DNA of 25,533 bases from Spirogloea muscicola (lineage: Eukaryota > Streptophyta > Zygnematophyceae > Spirogloeales > Spirogloeaceae), in contig WELB01000021.1 of NCBI GenBank assembly GCA_009602725.1, positions 76,410 through 101,942 on the forward strand, written 5' to 3'. Positions 9,502-18,410 of the stretch are shown piece after piece; positions within the stretch are counted from its first letter, which is position 1; every line of letters starts with the position of its first letter. A program made the position numbers and the translations under genes. The notes below the pieces were generated by a model. That model was not told the origin of the DNA, did no database searches, and worked only from the letters and a program-made list of their open reading frames with translations.

Positions 9502-10477
9502 TCATTGATCGACTCCTAGGAGTCTTGTGCCGTCAATATACAGCAAACGTATCCTGCCATTCTGATGCTCAACAGCTCGGTCGATTAGTTTTAAGGTCCA
9601 TGACTGCAGCTTGAGAGAAAGGTTGGAGAAGCAGCTGCAGAAAGCTGGAGTGATTTTTTTCTTCAAGTTGTGACCCTTTTTGTTCGATCACACCAGCATG
9701 GCTGCTCACATAAAGTGGGCGCTTCTGGAGCATTGCATAACGCTCATTTCCATCACCTCATGCATTATGCGCAGCTGCATCGCCAAAAAGGCGACTTGCC
9801 AGCCACGATACTGAGGAAAAGCATCGGCATAACAGCAGATGCTACTTGCTTGGCCTACTATATGGGAAGGAAATTGGGTCACCTGCAGTGTGGCTATGGA
9901 AGAATGGGTAACTTTCTGCTTAGTTGTACATGTATGGAAGGCCACCTTCTGAGGTGTGGAGAGCAGCTCGTCCAATCGCGAGGAATATAAAAGCGCTTGC
10001 AGCCCGGCACTCATCAGCTCGTCCAACTCCTTTCTGTCGATGCACTGTTAAGTAGGTGCTAGGATTGAAAGGCATTTTTGTGTGACCGCACCTTCGTGTA
10101 CCATAGCACGTGCTCATTTGGCTTGACAGCTGCTCTTGGTGTCAGAATCGCTCCATCGTGAAGAACACGCCACTCATTCCATAGTGAGCACACTTTCACT
10201 GTATGCCAAACACAAGCCCCTGAATTTGTGTAATTTTTCTTGTCTAACAAGCACTCTCTACGAAATTTTCAAAATGTTGTGGGCTGACCCACTTGTGACC
10301 AATGCTTAGATCTCAGTCCGCTGCATCGTATCTACGTCTCTTGATAGCAACACAGTCATTATTCTAAACCCCAGTTTTCGTGGTGATCTGGGCCGTGCCG
10401 GGTCGCCCCAAGGCGATGAGCTTTTCCATCTCAAGTGAAGAATGTATCACATGCTCAGCTATTCTACTTAGGCATCG
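9502..10477 (-). CDS. unrecognised multi-exon gene, 5' end unresolved
   Basis: Six exons can be chained with matching phases: 10477-10370, 10291-10255, 10198-10092, 10029-9946, 9810-9710 and 9634-9502. Junction phases are 0, 1, 0, 0, 2 and the stop is TGA at 9504-9502. The joined tail is about 190 residues. Segments that look strongly coding are ELDELMSAGLQALLYSSRLD, YRGWQVAFLAMQLRIMHEVM and LKLQSWTLKLIDRAVEHQNG, and the end reads RIRLLYIDGTRLLGVDQ. The product looks soluble and mainly helical. I do not recognise the family; WVSPQHFE followed by a Trp-rich stretch only faintly recalls a SAND domain. Two acceptors (before 10291 and 10029) are weak and the first exon is not identified. Introns are short, 56-135 nt. 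The gene converges with the DHHC gene. Confidence 0.55.
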
Positions 10478-10985
10478 CTGGTATGTGCAATCTCATCTAA
10501 GGTGGCCTCGCAGCCAGCCAGCGTGGAGCCCCCGGCTGGAGCGGACGCCTTCTGCGTGCCATCCATATGAATCACTTGTTTTGCTAAGTGCTTAGTAATT
10601 TCGTGTCGGGGCTTCCTCCACAAAATGCCAGTGGCATGACTTAAGCGCGCCCAGTACGCTGACGAAAGCTAATGCGTAGGGGCGCTGCAGATTAAATGAA
10701 AGCAGCATCCTGTAATATCCAACTGACGCCGGAGGAATGCTAGTGTGCCCCACGCTGCCACTCTGGCTGAGTTTCTGTCGTCTAGGCGACAGGATAGGAT
10801 AGCGCACGTCAAGCTGACCATGGGGCCGGGGAGTACCGACGAGTCGGCGCCGGCACAACCCGGCCAAGCCGACTGAATCACGTCCGCTACCCAATCGACC
10901 GCCACCCAGGTGGCCAGCCAACCCGCCCCGCCACGAGCCCCCAACCTTTGCCGTGCTGCCCGACTGTACGGCGGCAGCGGGCTCC
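10478..10985. other. no gene identified; small inverted repeat
   Basis: Open frames on both strands are short and conflicting. The missing first exon of the gene to the left may be here; a minus-strand frame starting MDGTQKASAPAGGSTL near 10567 is one candidate. A six-base stem CTGTCG...CGACAG lies at 10775-10792. From about 10960 the sequence starts to match the retroelement C-terminal family. Confidence 0.35.
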
Positions 10986-11146
10986 TTGGTCGACAGCTTC
11001 CGGCCGTCTCTTTGCAGCGGTCCCTAGCTTTTGCGGTCCACTTGCGCGCAGGCCGCGCTCTGGCGGCGGCCTCCGGCTTCCGTCAGGGCGACGTCTTTCC
11101 GCCTGCTAGCTACTCAGACTTGCATCTACTGACGAGAGGTTACTGA
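10986..11146 (+). pseudogene. non-LTR retrotransposon 3' fragment, copy 1
   Basis: Encodes the C-terminal stretch AVSLQRSLAFAVHLRAGRAL, then AAASGFRQG and the terminal LLTRGY-stop. Over about 130 bp it matches the minus-strand copy at 17269-17420. A ten-base deletion near 11005 breaks upstream homology. The LQR block and preceding FxPL...HGAxGA segment in fuller copies resemble the domain after the endonuclease-like region in LINE-type reverse transcriptase polyproteins. The hairpin at 11211-11229 follows 65 nt after the stop. Confidence 0.75.
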
Positions 11147-11210
11147 GAGTTCGCTTACTGCTGTCTCAGTCCTTAGCACTCCGACTCCTTCAGACCTTGT
11201 CCATTCTTTT

Positions 11211-11530
11211 GGGCTGGCCTCTCCCAGCCACCAGTTAATCTGGCCGCGCTTGCTCTCTTTCCGGACGAAGGGCCCCGTAACTTCTGAGACCGGCTATGCC
11301 GTGAAGGTGGCCGAACAGAAGAAGTTGCACAAGTACAAGGACCACCCGGCCGGTGATACCTTTTACCGGCAGCTAGTCTGTCGGATGTGAGGCTCCTCAC
11401 TCGTAACTACTAAGCGGTCCATCCTCCCCCGTTCTGCCATAGCCTCTTCAGGCCCCGCAGTCGCTGCTTAGCTCGTAGTTTGGCCCCTTCGAACCTTGTC
11501 AATTCTTTTCGGGCTGGCTTCTCACAGCCC
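11211..11530 (+). repeat. hairpin modules 1 and 2 of the retroelement 3' tail
   Basis: Hairpin 11211-11229 (GGGCTGG...CCAGCC) follows CTTGTCCATTCTTTT. Hairpin 11511-11530 (GGGCTG...CAGCCC) follows CTTGTCAATTCTTTTC and is succeeded by CCCCCATTGGGAGAGCC and a CTTCTTCTCC tract. Each comes after a copy of the retroelement C-terminus, which suggests the structured 3' untranslated region that LINE reverse transcriptases recognise. Confidence 0.75.
11285..11413 (+). pseudogene. non-LTR retrotransposon 3' fragment, copy 2, internal deletion
   Basis: Begins with ETGYAVKVAEQKKLHKYKDH, homologous to the ASYAICQ...KYSDHP segment of the 17.7 kb copy. After GDTF it jumps straight to PAASLSDVRLLTRNY-stop, so roughly a hundred codons are missing. 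The TAA is at 11411-11413, and the tail hairpin starts 98 nt later. Confidence 0.75.
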
Positions 11531-11659
11531 TTGCCCCCATTGGGAGAGCCACTTCTTCTCCTTTTACCCCCTGGCCATGGACATCCAAGGGTGTTACGGG
11601 GGTCGGTGCTCCTCGTTACTTTCGCTGCTGGCATCTCAAGCTGACCAGCGGCGCCGGGA

Positions 11660-11847
11660 ACAGGGTGCAGCCCTTCCCGGTGGCTCGGTGCCTTTGGGTC
11701 TTGTGTGTCGCTTGTATGTCGCTACAGCGTTCCCAAGCGCTTGCTTTGCATCGCCGCGCTGGTCGTGCCCAGCAGCCTTTGGCTTGCGCAGCGGGGTTGC
11801 TCTTCCTCCCCTCAGCTCATCTGACTTCCTACTGCTGGGGTTACTAA
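11660..11847 (+). pseudogene. non-LTR retrotransposon 3' fragment, copy 3, frameshifted
   Basis: SLQRSQALALHRRAGRA in one frame and SSSDFLLLG in another together follow the family C-terminus; the WGY-stop at 11847 is the family end. At least two frameshifts are needed. A hairpin follows at 11901-11917. Confidence 0.65.
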
Positions 11848-11880
11848 GAGCGCCCTGGCTGCCTAGCCTGTGGCTCCGTC

Positions 11881-12110
11881 ATGAACACCTGTATGCATCT
11901 GGCTGGCTTTCACAGCCGCTCTTTTAATATCAGCAGCCGCATTCTTCTTTTGGTCCGAGCTGGCCGCGGGCGCTTTGGCCATCATGGAATGTACAAGGGC
12001 ATGGTGAGCACTTTCTTCTGGCCATGCCCTTGTACGTTCCTTTGGGCTAGGCCTCTCACAGCCATTGCCGTCAGATTGGAAGAGCTATTTCTTCTTTCTT
12101 AATTTCTTTC
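11881..12110 (+). repeat. hairpin modules 3 and 4
   Basis: The first unit has lead CACCTGTATGCATCTGG, hairpin 11901-11917 (GGCTGG...CAGCC) and tail TTTTAATATCAGCAGCCGC then ATTCTTCTTTT. The second has CTTGTACGTTCCTTT, hairpin 12044-12063 and GGAAGAGCTATTTCTTCTTT. The first unit matches 991-1043 and 18778-18835. Confidence 0.7.
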
Positions 12111-12646
12111 CAATTTCGCACCGCGTTGAGACCACGGCATGCTGCCGCCTGCGGAAGGGCCATCTGGCCTCGCGCATCTTGAATGCAGCTTCGAGCGAAG
12201 CTAACACCGGACGTCGCTTCTCGCCGTCCAAGCTGCCAAGGACGAAGACCTACTCGTCAGACACCCTGCTTGTGCGATGGCTCGACTTCCAACTCCGCCT
12301 CCAACTTCAGGGCCAAATTTCAGCTTACGATATCACCGTCACTCTTTCGAAGTCAGCTTATATGCTGAATGTGACACTCCTTCAAAGTCTCAACACCCCA
12401 TGGGAGTAAATATCTCGGCAGGTAGTAGAACCTTTTCATTCTGAACCACTCTAGCCAGGATGACCCACCTGCACCTGAGCATACGATAGTGCTCTTCTGC
12501 GCAGACAAGATCACCGTTCAAAACATGGCTGGGTCGACCTATTAGTCCTCCTGGCAGCAACCTCAGACTGCTGGATGGACTCCTTGGCGCTTGCCTGCTA
12601 ATTTGGCCCATGGAAAGCGTGCCCTCTTATGCCTTGAAGTATGCAG
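12111..12646. other. unassigned DNA with an open plus-strand frame
   Basis: A plus frame is open from 12065 to 12409 and includes KTYSSDTLLVRWLDFQLRLQ; I cannot assign it. Further on, a short frame with PPAPEHTIVLFCADKITVQ (about 12463-12525) may be an upstream exon of the gene at 12647. Neither is firm. Confidence 0.3.
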
Positions 12647-14496
12647 GGATCCAACTGCATCCTGAGCATAATGTTCTCTGAAATCGTGCATTGTTGCAAG
12701 GTACAATGTTGTGAGGCTATTCAAGTGCTTGGCACCTGCATTGCCGATTGCTTGCCAGAAATTACAGTAGTGAGTTTGAAGAGATGAAAGATATCTCGCA
12801 TATTGCTGGACGGTCATTGAAATAAAATGCATTGACCAGGGCAAGGAGGGGGGAGGGAGGCGGGAAAGGGGGCAATGTAGGACCTGATAAATTCCCTGGG
12901 GTGGGAGGGGGGGGGATGGTGATGGTCCTGACATTTTCTCAGATACTGGCATTTTGGGTCAACAAGCTCTGACTACAGTAAAGAGCACCAATTGAAGAGC
13001 TGCACGCTTGTAACATGTAATTTCTCGAGACCACAGGCAGGGGCCACAGCTCAAAGCAGATGGACAGTCAGAATTCCGTGGTTTGAGATGCTTGAATGAG
13101 GACTTATTTCAGTATCTGACTCTTGAATTGGTGCCATGATTGCTTCAAATGCTATTTTGCTAAAAATATCTCGTGTAATTCCATCTGTCCCTACTCCTCA
13201 TTAACATGCTTGGATTTGCAATCTCTCCTCTGCACAGAGCTTGATGAAATACAATTCACTTCATCACTCAAGTGACATTTGTAAGGCTAGAATTGGCCTC
13301 CATTTCAATTTCATGCGCACCGCGCGCCTTCTCTCTACTTAAGTGCAAGCATCAGTCAGATGCAAGCCAGGCAGCCTTCTCTGTGCTCGAGCATAGTGCT
13401 TGAGGCTTCCAGGTTAAATGAGCCTTCCTCATGCCTCGGGCATTGATTGGTTGCTTTGTCGCTCTCAAGAATAATTCTCACTGAGCAGATGATGTAGCAC
13501 AGGTTTCAGCACCATTGTTGCAAGTAGCATACAATATGTCATGTGGGGCAATCCCCCTGTCTCAGGCTATGACATGCTTGCATATGCCATGATAAGATGT
13601 GGCCAGCAAGCCCAGGACCACTGTGTCAAGTCTGCCTGGACTCATTTCGCCCACAGTTTCAAGCTCGTGTATGTTTTTGGCTAAATTGCCGTGCTTGCAC
13701 CCTGCAGACACATGCCACCTGCAGAGGCCTTCACGAGCAAGCCAGTAAACAAGGTTACTTCTTGAAAGAAGTGGCAAGGCGGCAGTAGCAGCTAGTCTTC
13801 ACATTCTCAGCAATGCACCTCAATCATTGATACATTTCAGACAGAGCTTCCCGTGTATACGTCAGCAAGTCAGACCTGCTAGGCATATGATTGTCAAGTG
13901 CAGCTTGTGACAGTGAGCACAGCATTGGTCTACTGTATCATCTCAGAGGCGAATGATGGATATGGTGCAAATCTGCACAACAGACAGGAACACAACGCCA
14001 GTGAGCACCACATATTGTTTATTTGTGATTCTTAATGGGAAGCCAATTCCAAAGCGTCCACGACCTGCTCTGTGTCTAGGTGCTAGGTGTTCGGTGGAGC
14101 TTTCAAGAGGCCCTCATTCCATCAGAATTTATGCCATTGCATGCGATGCAGTTCTGTTGGTGGTCCCGCCAAGCCAACAACTTTGCTCAAGGAATATCGC
14201 TTGCCAACATCAAAATGACAAATAACTATCACACGCAGTACTTACCCATGGCATGGAGCTGCCACCATTATTTAAACAGCAACTGTGGTGAACCCTGCGC
14301 ATCAATCTGGTTTCGAGATGACTTCAAGTACGGGCGCACACCTGAATTAAGCACCAACTCGCCAAACAGCTGTTTAGCAGATGCTGCCATGCTGATTGCA
14401 TCTGATACTGCAACACAAGCAAGCAGAGCAGGTAAGCCGCTTGACATGACAACACTTCATGGTGTTTTCAAGATTGGATTGAAGAAAGAAAGTTAG
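12647..14496 (+). CDS. unrecognised multi-exon gene, both ends uncertain
   Basis: Supported exons with consistent phases are 13238-13280 (phase 1 out), 13566-13668 (phase 2 out) and 13708-13753 (phase 0 out). Flanking candidates are 12647-12769, 13841-13852 and 13945-13998, then 14080-14496. Readable segments include LSIMFSEIVHCCKVQCCEAI, YDMLAYAMIRCGQQAQDHCV, SAWTHFAHSFKL followed by HMPPAEAFTSKPVNK, and WSFQEALIPSEFMPLHAMQF. Donors include GTATGT at 13669 and GTGAGT at 12770. The last frame could stop at TAG 14494-14496, or use the strong donor GTAAGC at 14432 and continue to an exon near 15022. No family is recognised. The gene may start upstream of 12647, and the stretch 12770-13237 is poorly resolved. 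Confidence 0.42.
12848..12872 (+). other. G-quadruplex-type G-run array
   Basis: Four runs of at least three G separated by 1, 4 and 3 bases, in a probable intron of the unrecognised plus-strand gene. Another G-rich block with runs of four and nine lies at 12898-12914. Confidence 0.5.
13279..13336 (+). repeat. dispersed CCTCC...CGCGCGCC repeat, intronic copy
   Basis: Near-identical to 5648-5705, starting at TGTAAGGC and running through TTCAATTTCATGCGCACC to GCGCGCCTTCTCTC. The predicted splice donor at 13281 falls within its first bases, so the repeat may have supplied the donor. Confidence 0.65.
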
Positions 14497-15330
14497 GAAA
14501 ATGTAGAAGCTCTACAATGGTCTAAATGATCATGAATCAAAGAGTTGTCGAGGTCAAAAGATCGGTGAATTGCTGAAAGGACGACTAAGTACCAAGTCAA
14601 TGCAGAATAAGTGTACTTCATATGTGCAGGGGACACCAAGGTGAGTACTAGTCATCATTGTTGTTGCTGATGAAGACGTCAGGACGTCACATTGTCTCGG
14701 CGAACATTTGCTTACTTAAAGCACGTGAATTCCATCCATCGCAGCAGCAGTAAGGCAGACAACATGGCCTGTCAAAAGCAAACGAATGTGATATACTACC
14801 TCCACTTATAAGCTGCATAGTATGACTGCTTGGACCACCGTGATCGTGTGCTGGAACAGCTTGCGCTGAACATGTGACTCGGTTGACAATCCAAAATTTG
14901 ATTCAAGATGATGTCTCTCATCAGGGCCTATGAGCATGATCACCAGGTAGATGCCCAGCTGGATAAGTGGGGCTAGAGAAGCCTAGCTGATGTCGCCTCA
15001 TGCATGCTGCCATGTTGCAGGAGACAAGCTTTCCTGTCCTGCACCTGGCAACAACTACAACAACTCCAGCAAATGTGCACTCTTTCATAACTACCAAGTC
15101 ACACTCTTGTTGAGCTAAGCATGCCCTGGGATGAGCTGACAGCCTAAGGTGTCTAGCTCGACTTTGATACCGACACCGCTCAGAGAGAAGTCAAGCAACA
15201 ATGCTTGTAGTGAGACGCATGATTAACAGTCAAATCGTAACCCCACCTAGATCTTTTGCCGATCGTTTGGCCAATGCTTCTCAGGTGCAAGACAGACGCA
15301 AGACCCTTCAGCCTTTGCAGGGGGGCTTAC
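14497..15330. other. no firm gene; possible terminal exons of neighbouring genes
   Basis: A plus-strand acceptor TGTTGCAG ends at 15021, followed by a frame open to a TAA near 15118. It could end the gene to the left if the 14432 donor is used. On the minus strand, GVGIKVELDTLGCQLIPGHA before a stop near 15118 could end the gene to the right. Neither is secure. Confidence 0.3.
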
Positions 15331-15650
15331 CAGCCAAGTAGTCTGGGAACGACACAAACGACACTTGCGCTTTCGACTCACGAGGGACAATTGAGCTAGA
15401 CACTAGGGCGACAGGACCTGGCAGCTGGCCTGGACCATCAGATAAGCTTGTGATGGTGCCGTATGGCTGCTGGTCATGCACGGTAAGGCACTCACGTCCT
15501 GCAACTCAGATACTAAAAGTTCTGGCTAATAATAAGTAGCGTAGGGCATTTGCAGCAAGGCCACCCAAAGCTGTTGAAAGACGAGAGCGAAAGCTATGCA
15601 GAGTACCACAAAGTGGGATGGCACGAGAAGTTCTCGCAATGCACAGCCAG
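15331..15650 (-). CDS. putative two-exon fragment of an unrecognised gene
   Basis: Exon 15498-15331 is open for 55 codons between an acceptor (GTTGCAG) and a strong donor (CTG|GTAAGC). It reads HDQQPYGTITSLSDGPGQLP and then PVALVSSSIVPRESKAQ. Exon 15650-15565, after TTTCCAG, encodes LRELLVPSHF and then a hydrophobic VVLCIAFALVFQQLW, a likely membrane helix. The phases of the two exons do not match directly, so an exon is missing or one boundary is wrong. No family is recognised. Confidence 0.3.
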
Positions 15651-16129
15651 CTGGAAAGGGAAGAGAGGAGCAGGACGAGGGCTAGAGCGTCGTCATGCAT
15701 CGCCTTGGGGAGCAGCGTACGTCGGCCCCACCTGAAGCCGCCAGCCTGGGCACCAGTCACGAAGAGCGGCCGGCGAGTAGCGTCGCTCTCTCACGCCAGA
15801 GAGCCGGCCAGCTGGAGCAAGCGTGGCAGAGTCACACGAAGCGGCAAGGCAGGCCAGCAGAGACGAAGGCCCCCCGCCACAGCTGCGGCGGTTCCGGGTG
15901 GTGGGTCTCCCAGCCGGCGTCGTAACCAGCAGTGGGCCGGCCGTGGGGGTGCTGGCTCGCTGAGCGGCCATGGAGGGCCGGCGAGCGCCCGGCCGGGAGG
16001 GGGGGGGGGGTTGCCACGCCGCCTCCCGCGACGTACGTCTGCTTCGCCAAGGACGGGCCATATGCCTGCCACCGTACTTTGGGCCGCTTCTGGCCCGTAT
16101 GACCGCTCACACTCAGCCCAGTGCGCCAC
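15651..16129. other. GC-rich filler before a retroelement fragment
   Basis: A long plus-strand frame runs through here into the retroelement copy at 16130. Its upstream part is Arg, Gly and Pro rich, with GC-driven low complexity and a ten-G run near 16001-16010. I see no domain and do not treat it as a gene. Confidence 0.4.
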
Positions 16130-16507
16130 CAAGGCTGGGTATGCGGTAGCCTGCGCCGCTCCGGCCAAGGAGCTAAAATACGCAGATCACCCGCGGGAAG
16201 ACGAGTTCTTCCCGCTCGCCATCGATACGCACGGGGCGCTGGGCGCTCGGTGGCTCGAGCTGCTCAACCAGCTCTCACGCCACGCCAGTGTCCGCCGCTT
16301 CCATGGGCAGCCGGTGGACTCCATGCAGCAGGATCGCTGGCGCAGGTGTACCGCATGCCCTTGGCCGTCTCGCTGCAGAGGTGTATGGCCCGCGCGCTGC
16401 ACCTGTGTGCAGGCAGAACCCTCGCGGCTGCCTCTGGCTCTGGCCAGGGGACCCGCTTCCAGGAACCCAGTCTCTCTGACCTGAGGCTGCTTAGCAGGGG
16501 TTACTGA
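16130..16507 (+). pseudogene. non-LTR retrotransposon 3' fragment, copy 4
   Basis: Begins AGYAVACAAPAKELKYADHP and continues EDEFFPLAIDTHGALGARWL, the conserved segment of the family. A frameshift near 16325 moves the reading to LAQVYRMPLAVSLQR and the terminal SLSDLRLLSRGY-stop at 16507. It is about 45 codons longer on the 5' side than copy 1. A hairpin remnant with its second arm deleted lies at 16594-16605. Confidence 0.8.
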
Positions 16508-16593
16508 GTGCTTCGTAGCTGCTTCGTTTCTTCTTTGTGCTAGTTGTCCTTCGCACTTCCCCTAGCCCCTTCTCGTCCTTTGTTCATTCTTTT

Positions 16594-16931
16594 CTGGGCT
16601 GGCTGGCTATCCTCAATGGGCGAGCCCTTTCTTCTGGCTCTCCACCACTCACTGCGCGGTGTTGCTACCCCGGCGGTCTGATCACCCTCCCCCCCCCCGG
16701 TCACCCCCGACCGCCTTCCTTATGACATCCTATTGCTGCCCAGTTTCTCCAACCTGCGGCTGCTTAGCAGGGGTTACTGAGTTTCCCGTTCCCGTCGTCT
16801 TGTGTCTAGCTGTGTCATTTCTCTTTTCGGCATCTTCTTGGCTCTTTGGATTTTGTCCTATTATTTTCTGGCTGGCATCTGCCAGCCCCCCTTCTTTATG
16901 GGCGCGCGCTTTCTTCTTATTGCTGACACTG
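16594..16931 (+). repeat. hairpin modules 5 and 6 with a minimal next copy
   Basis: 16594-16605 keeps only the first stem arm (GGGCTGGCTGG). 16870-16887 is GGCTGGC-ATCT-GCCAGCC, a perfect seven-base stem. Its tail CTTTCTTCTT (16909-16918) is immediately followed by a frame ending LLLTLGY-stop at 16931. This looks like another family terminus reduced to its last codons and joined to the tail of the previous copy. Confidence 0.65.
16720..16780 (+). pseudogene. non-LTR retrotransposon 3' fragment, copy 5 (last codons only)
   Basis: SFSNLRLLSRGY-stop at 16743-16780 is the family terminus. Upstream is unrelated C-rich DNA, so the copy is truncated to a few dozen bases. The perfect hairpin at 16870-16887 follows 90 nt after the stop. 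Confidence 0.7.
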
Positions 16932-16972
16932 GGGTATTAGGAGGGCCAGTGGCTCCACCGCGTTAGTCATGA

Positions 16973-17158
16973 ACACCCTCTGTGTGCTGGCCGTGCTCTC
17001 GCTGCAGCCTCTGGCTTTCGTCAGGGAGGTGGCACTCCCAATGGGGGCAAGGGCTTTGAGAAGCCAGCCCGAAAAGAACTGACAAAGGTACGAAGGGGCC
17101 AAATGACGGAGGGGCTTAAACAGGGGGATAGTTTTCCGGCAGCTAGTCTGTCACATTA
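16973..17158 (+). pseudogene. retroelement C-terminus interrupted by an antisense hairpin element, copy A
   Basis: The family segment AGRALAAASGFRQG ends near 17026. About 97 bp of the hairpin element follow in reverse orientation (hairpin 17051-17070, then CGAAGGGGCCAAATGACGG). Plus-strand family sequence resumes as GDSFPAASLSH at about 17124. CAGGGA and CAGGGGGA at the two borders resemble a short target-site duplication. The copy at 18411 has the same structure. Confidence 0.75.
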
Positions 17159-17185
17159 GAAGCAAGCGCGACCAGTTTAACTGGT

Positions 17186-17204
17186 GGCTGGGAGAGGCCA
17201 GCCC
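17186..17204 (-). repeat. hairpin module of copy 8
   Basis: GGCTGGG...CCAGCCC followed (minus reading reversed) by the AAAGGAATGGACAAGG context. It lies 65 nt beyond the stop at 17269, the same spacing as in copy 1, with which it shares extended similarity. Confidence 0.75.
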
Positions 17205-17268
17205 AAAGGAATGGACAAGGTCTAAAGGAGCCGGAGTGCCAAGGACTGAGACAGCAGCAAGCGAACTC

Positions 17269-17700
17269 TCAGTAACCTCTAGTCAGTAGATGCAAATATG
17301 AGTAGCTAGCAGGCGGAAAGACGTCGCCCTGACGGAAGCCGGAGGCCGCCGCCAGAGCGCGGCCTGCGCGCAAGTGGACTGCGAAAGCTAGGGACCGCTG
17401 CAAAGAGACGGCCAGGCGCATCCGGAAGACTTGGGCGAGGGACCCGGCGACATGGAAGCCAGGCTGCTCGCCCTGCTGCCCGTGGCGGCGGGCCGCTGCT
17501 CGCCGCGCAAGGTGGTGAAGCAGGTTAAGCCATTTGGCGCCAAAGGCGCCGTGTACGTCGACGTCGAGTGGAACAAACTCGTCGCTCACCGGGTGATCCG
17601 AGTATTTGCGATCCTTGGCGCCTGCCGCTTGGCAGATTGCGTAGCTCGCCTCCTTCGCCGAGCGTGTACCGAGGCCAGGGGAAACGCTATCGTTCCGCTT
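17269..17700 (-). pseudogene. non-LTR retrotransposon 3' fragment, copy 8, open frame intact
   Basis: A continuous frame covers EASYAICQAAGAKDRKYSDH, VPLDVDVHGAFGAKWLNLLH, MRLAVSLQRSLAFAVHLRAG and ends LLTRGY-stop. It has no internal stop or shift, so it is the least damaged C-terminus in the window. Its 5' edge at about 17700 abuts a CTTCTTACCCCC tract that belongs to the tail of copy 9, a head-to-tail arrangement. Confidence 0.8.
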
Positions 17701-17744
17701 CTCCCGATGGGGGTAAGAAGAAGTGCGCACCCATAGAGAAGAGG

Positions 17745-17761
17745 GGCTGGCAAAGCCAGCC
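17745..17761 (-). repeat. hairpin module of copy 9
   Basis: GGCTGGC-AAA-GCCAGCC, a perfect seven-base stem with a three-base loop, about 100 nt beyond the stop of copy 9. On the minus strand it is preceded by GGACATTGTCCTTCTTG and followed by CACTTCTTCTTACC. Confidence 0.8.
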
Positions 17762-17860
17762 TAAACAAGAAGGACAATGTCCAAAGCCAAAGAAAGAGGA
17801 GCCGGAAAACGGACTACACTACAAAATACCGCAGAACACAGAGACGATGCAGAGGGAAGC

Positions 17861-18340
17861 TCAGTACCCACGAGTGAGCAACATCAGGTCTGAGTAGCTC
17901 GCTGCAGGGAAAGAGGCACTCCGCCGAGACCCGTAGCGCTCCTGGAATCGAAGGAGTCTCTGGTGACAACGTCGGCAATGAGCCGAGGCCCCCCGCCGAG
18001 CGCGCTCGCGACGAGATCGGCGCGCCGGATGTGGAGGCGGCCATCCGCCCCAACGGTAGGAGGCATGATGCTGGTGCTCTCCATCGCCACAGTGTAACCG
18101 GCCTCCACGAATAGGCCAAACATTGCATTGCGGAGCAAATCGTGGGTGCCGGTCCGCTCCCCTCACCGTGCGCACCGGAGCATATGTGCCGCCAGAGACG
18201 CCGCGTCAGGGCTGCGCTCGCCGCACTCGCATTGCTGGACTCCACTTAGGCATGGTGGGTGGAGGCCGAGTAGGCGGTGCACCGCCGTACGGAATGCGTC
18301 ATCCGGCATCCGAAGCGCGTCGTGGATCGGCAGAGCAGAC
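17861..18340 (-). pseudogene. non-LTR retrotransposon fragment with zinc knuckle and endonuclease-like region, copy 9
   Basis: The minus frame reads LPIHDALRMPDDAFRTAVHR, LLGLH, then CxC...HxxxC (CECG with AAHMLRC), a TGA at about 18163, GERTGTHDLLRNAMF, EAGYTVAMESTSIMPP and RRADLV with DVVTRD. A Cys-Cys-His-Cys knuckle followed by an (R/K)-x-D...D region is the layout of the restriction-like endonuclease at the C-terminus of R2/NeSL/CRE-type non-LTR elements. After DSFDS the sequence jumps by deletion and frameshift to SFPAASYSDLMLLTRGY-stop at 17861. Its 5' edge abuts a polypyrimidine tract (18340-18370). Confidence 0.68.
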
Positions 18341-18386
18341 AAGAAAGAGAAAGAAGAAGAAGAGAAAGGGCTCGCCCGTTGAGGAT

Positions 18387-18402
18387 ACTGGAGGAAGCCA
18401 GT
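18387..18402 (-). repeat. degenerate hairpin
   Basis: ACTGGAGGAAGCCAGT followed by CCAAAAAAGAATG keeps the module context on the minus strand but in worn form. It is the tail of a lost copy upstream of copy 9. Confidence 0.45.
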
Positions 18403-18410
18403 CCAAAAAA

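Noticed and set aside
12563-12952. A 129-codon minus-strand frame
   Set aside because: It is opposite the better supported plus-strand exon at 12647-12769 and runs through a G-rich tract that yields only Pro and Ser.
15618-16484. A 288-codon plus-strand frame
   Set aside because: Only its last part (from about 16130) matches the retroelement family. The upstream part is low-complexity GC-driven sequence, and the end leaves the family frame at a frameshift.
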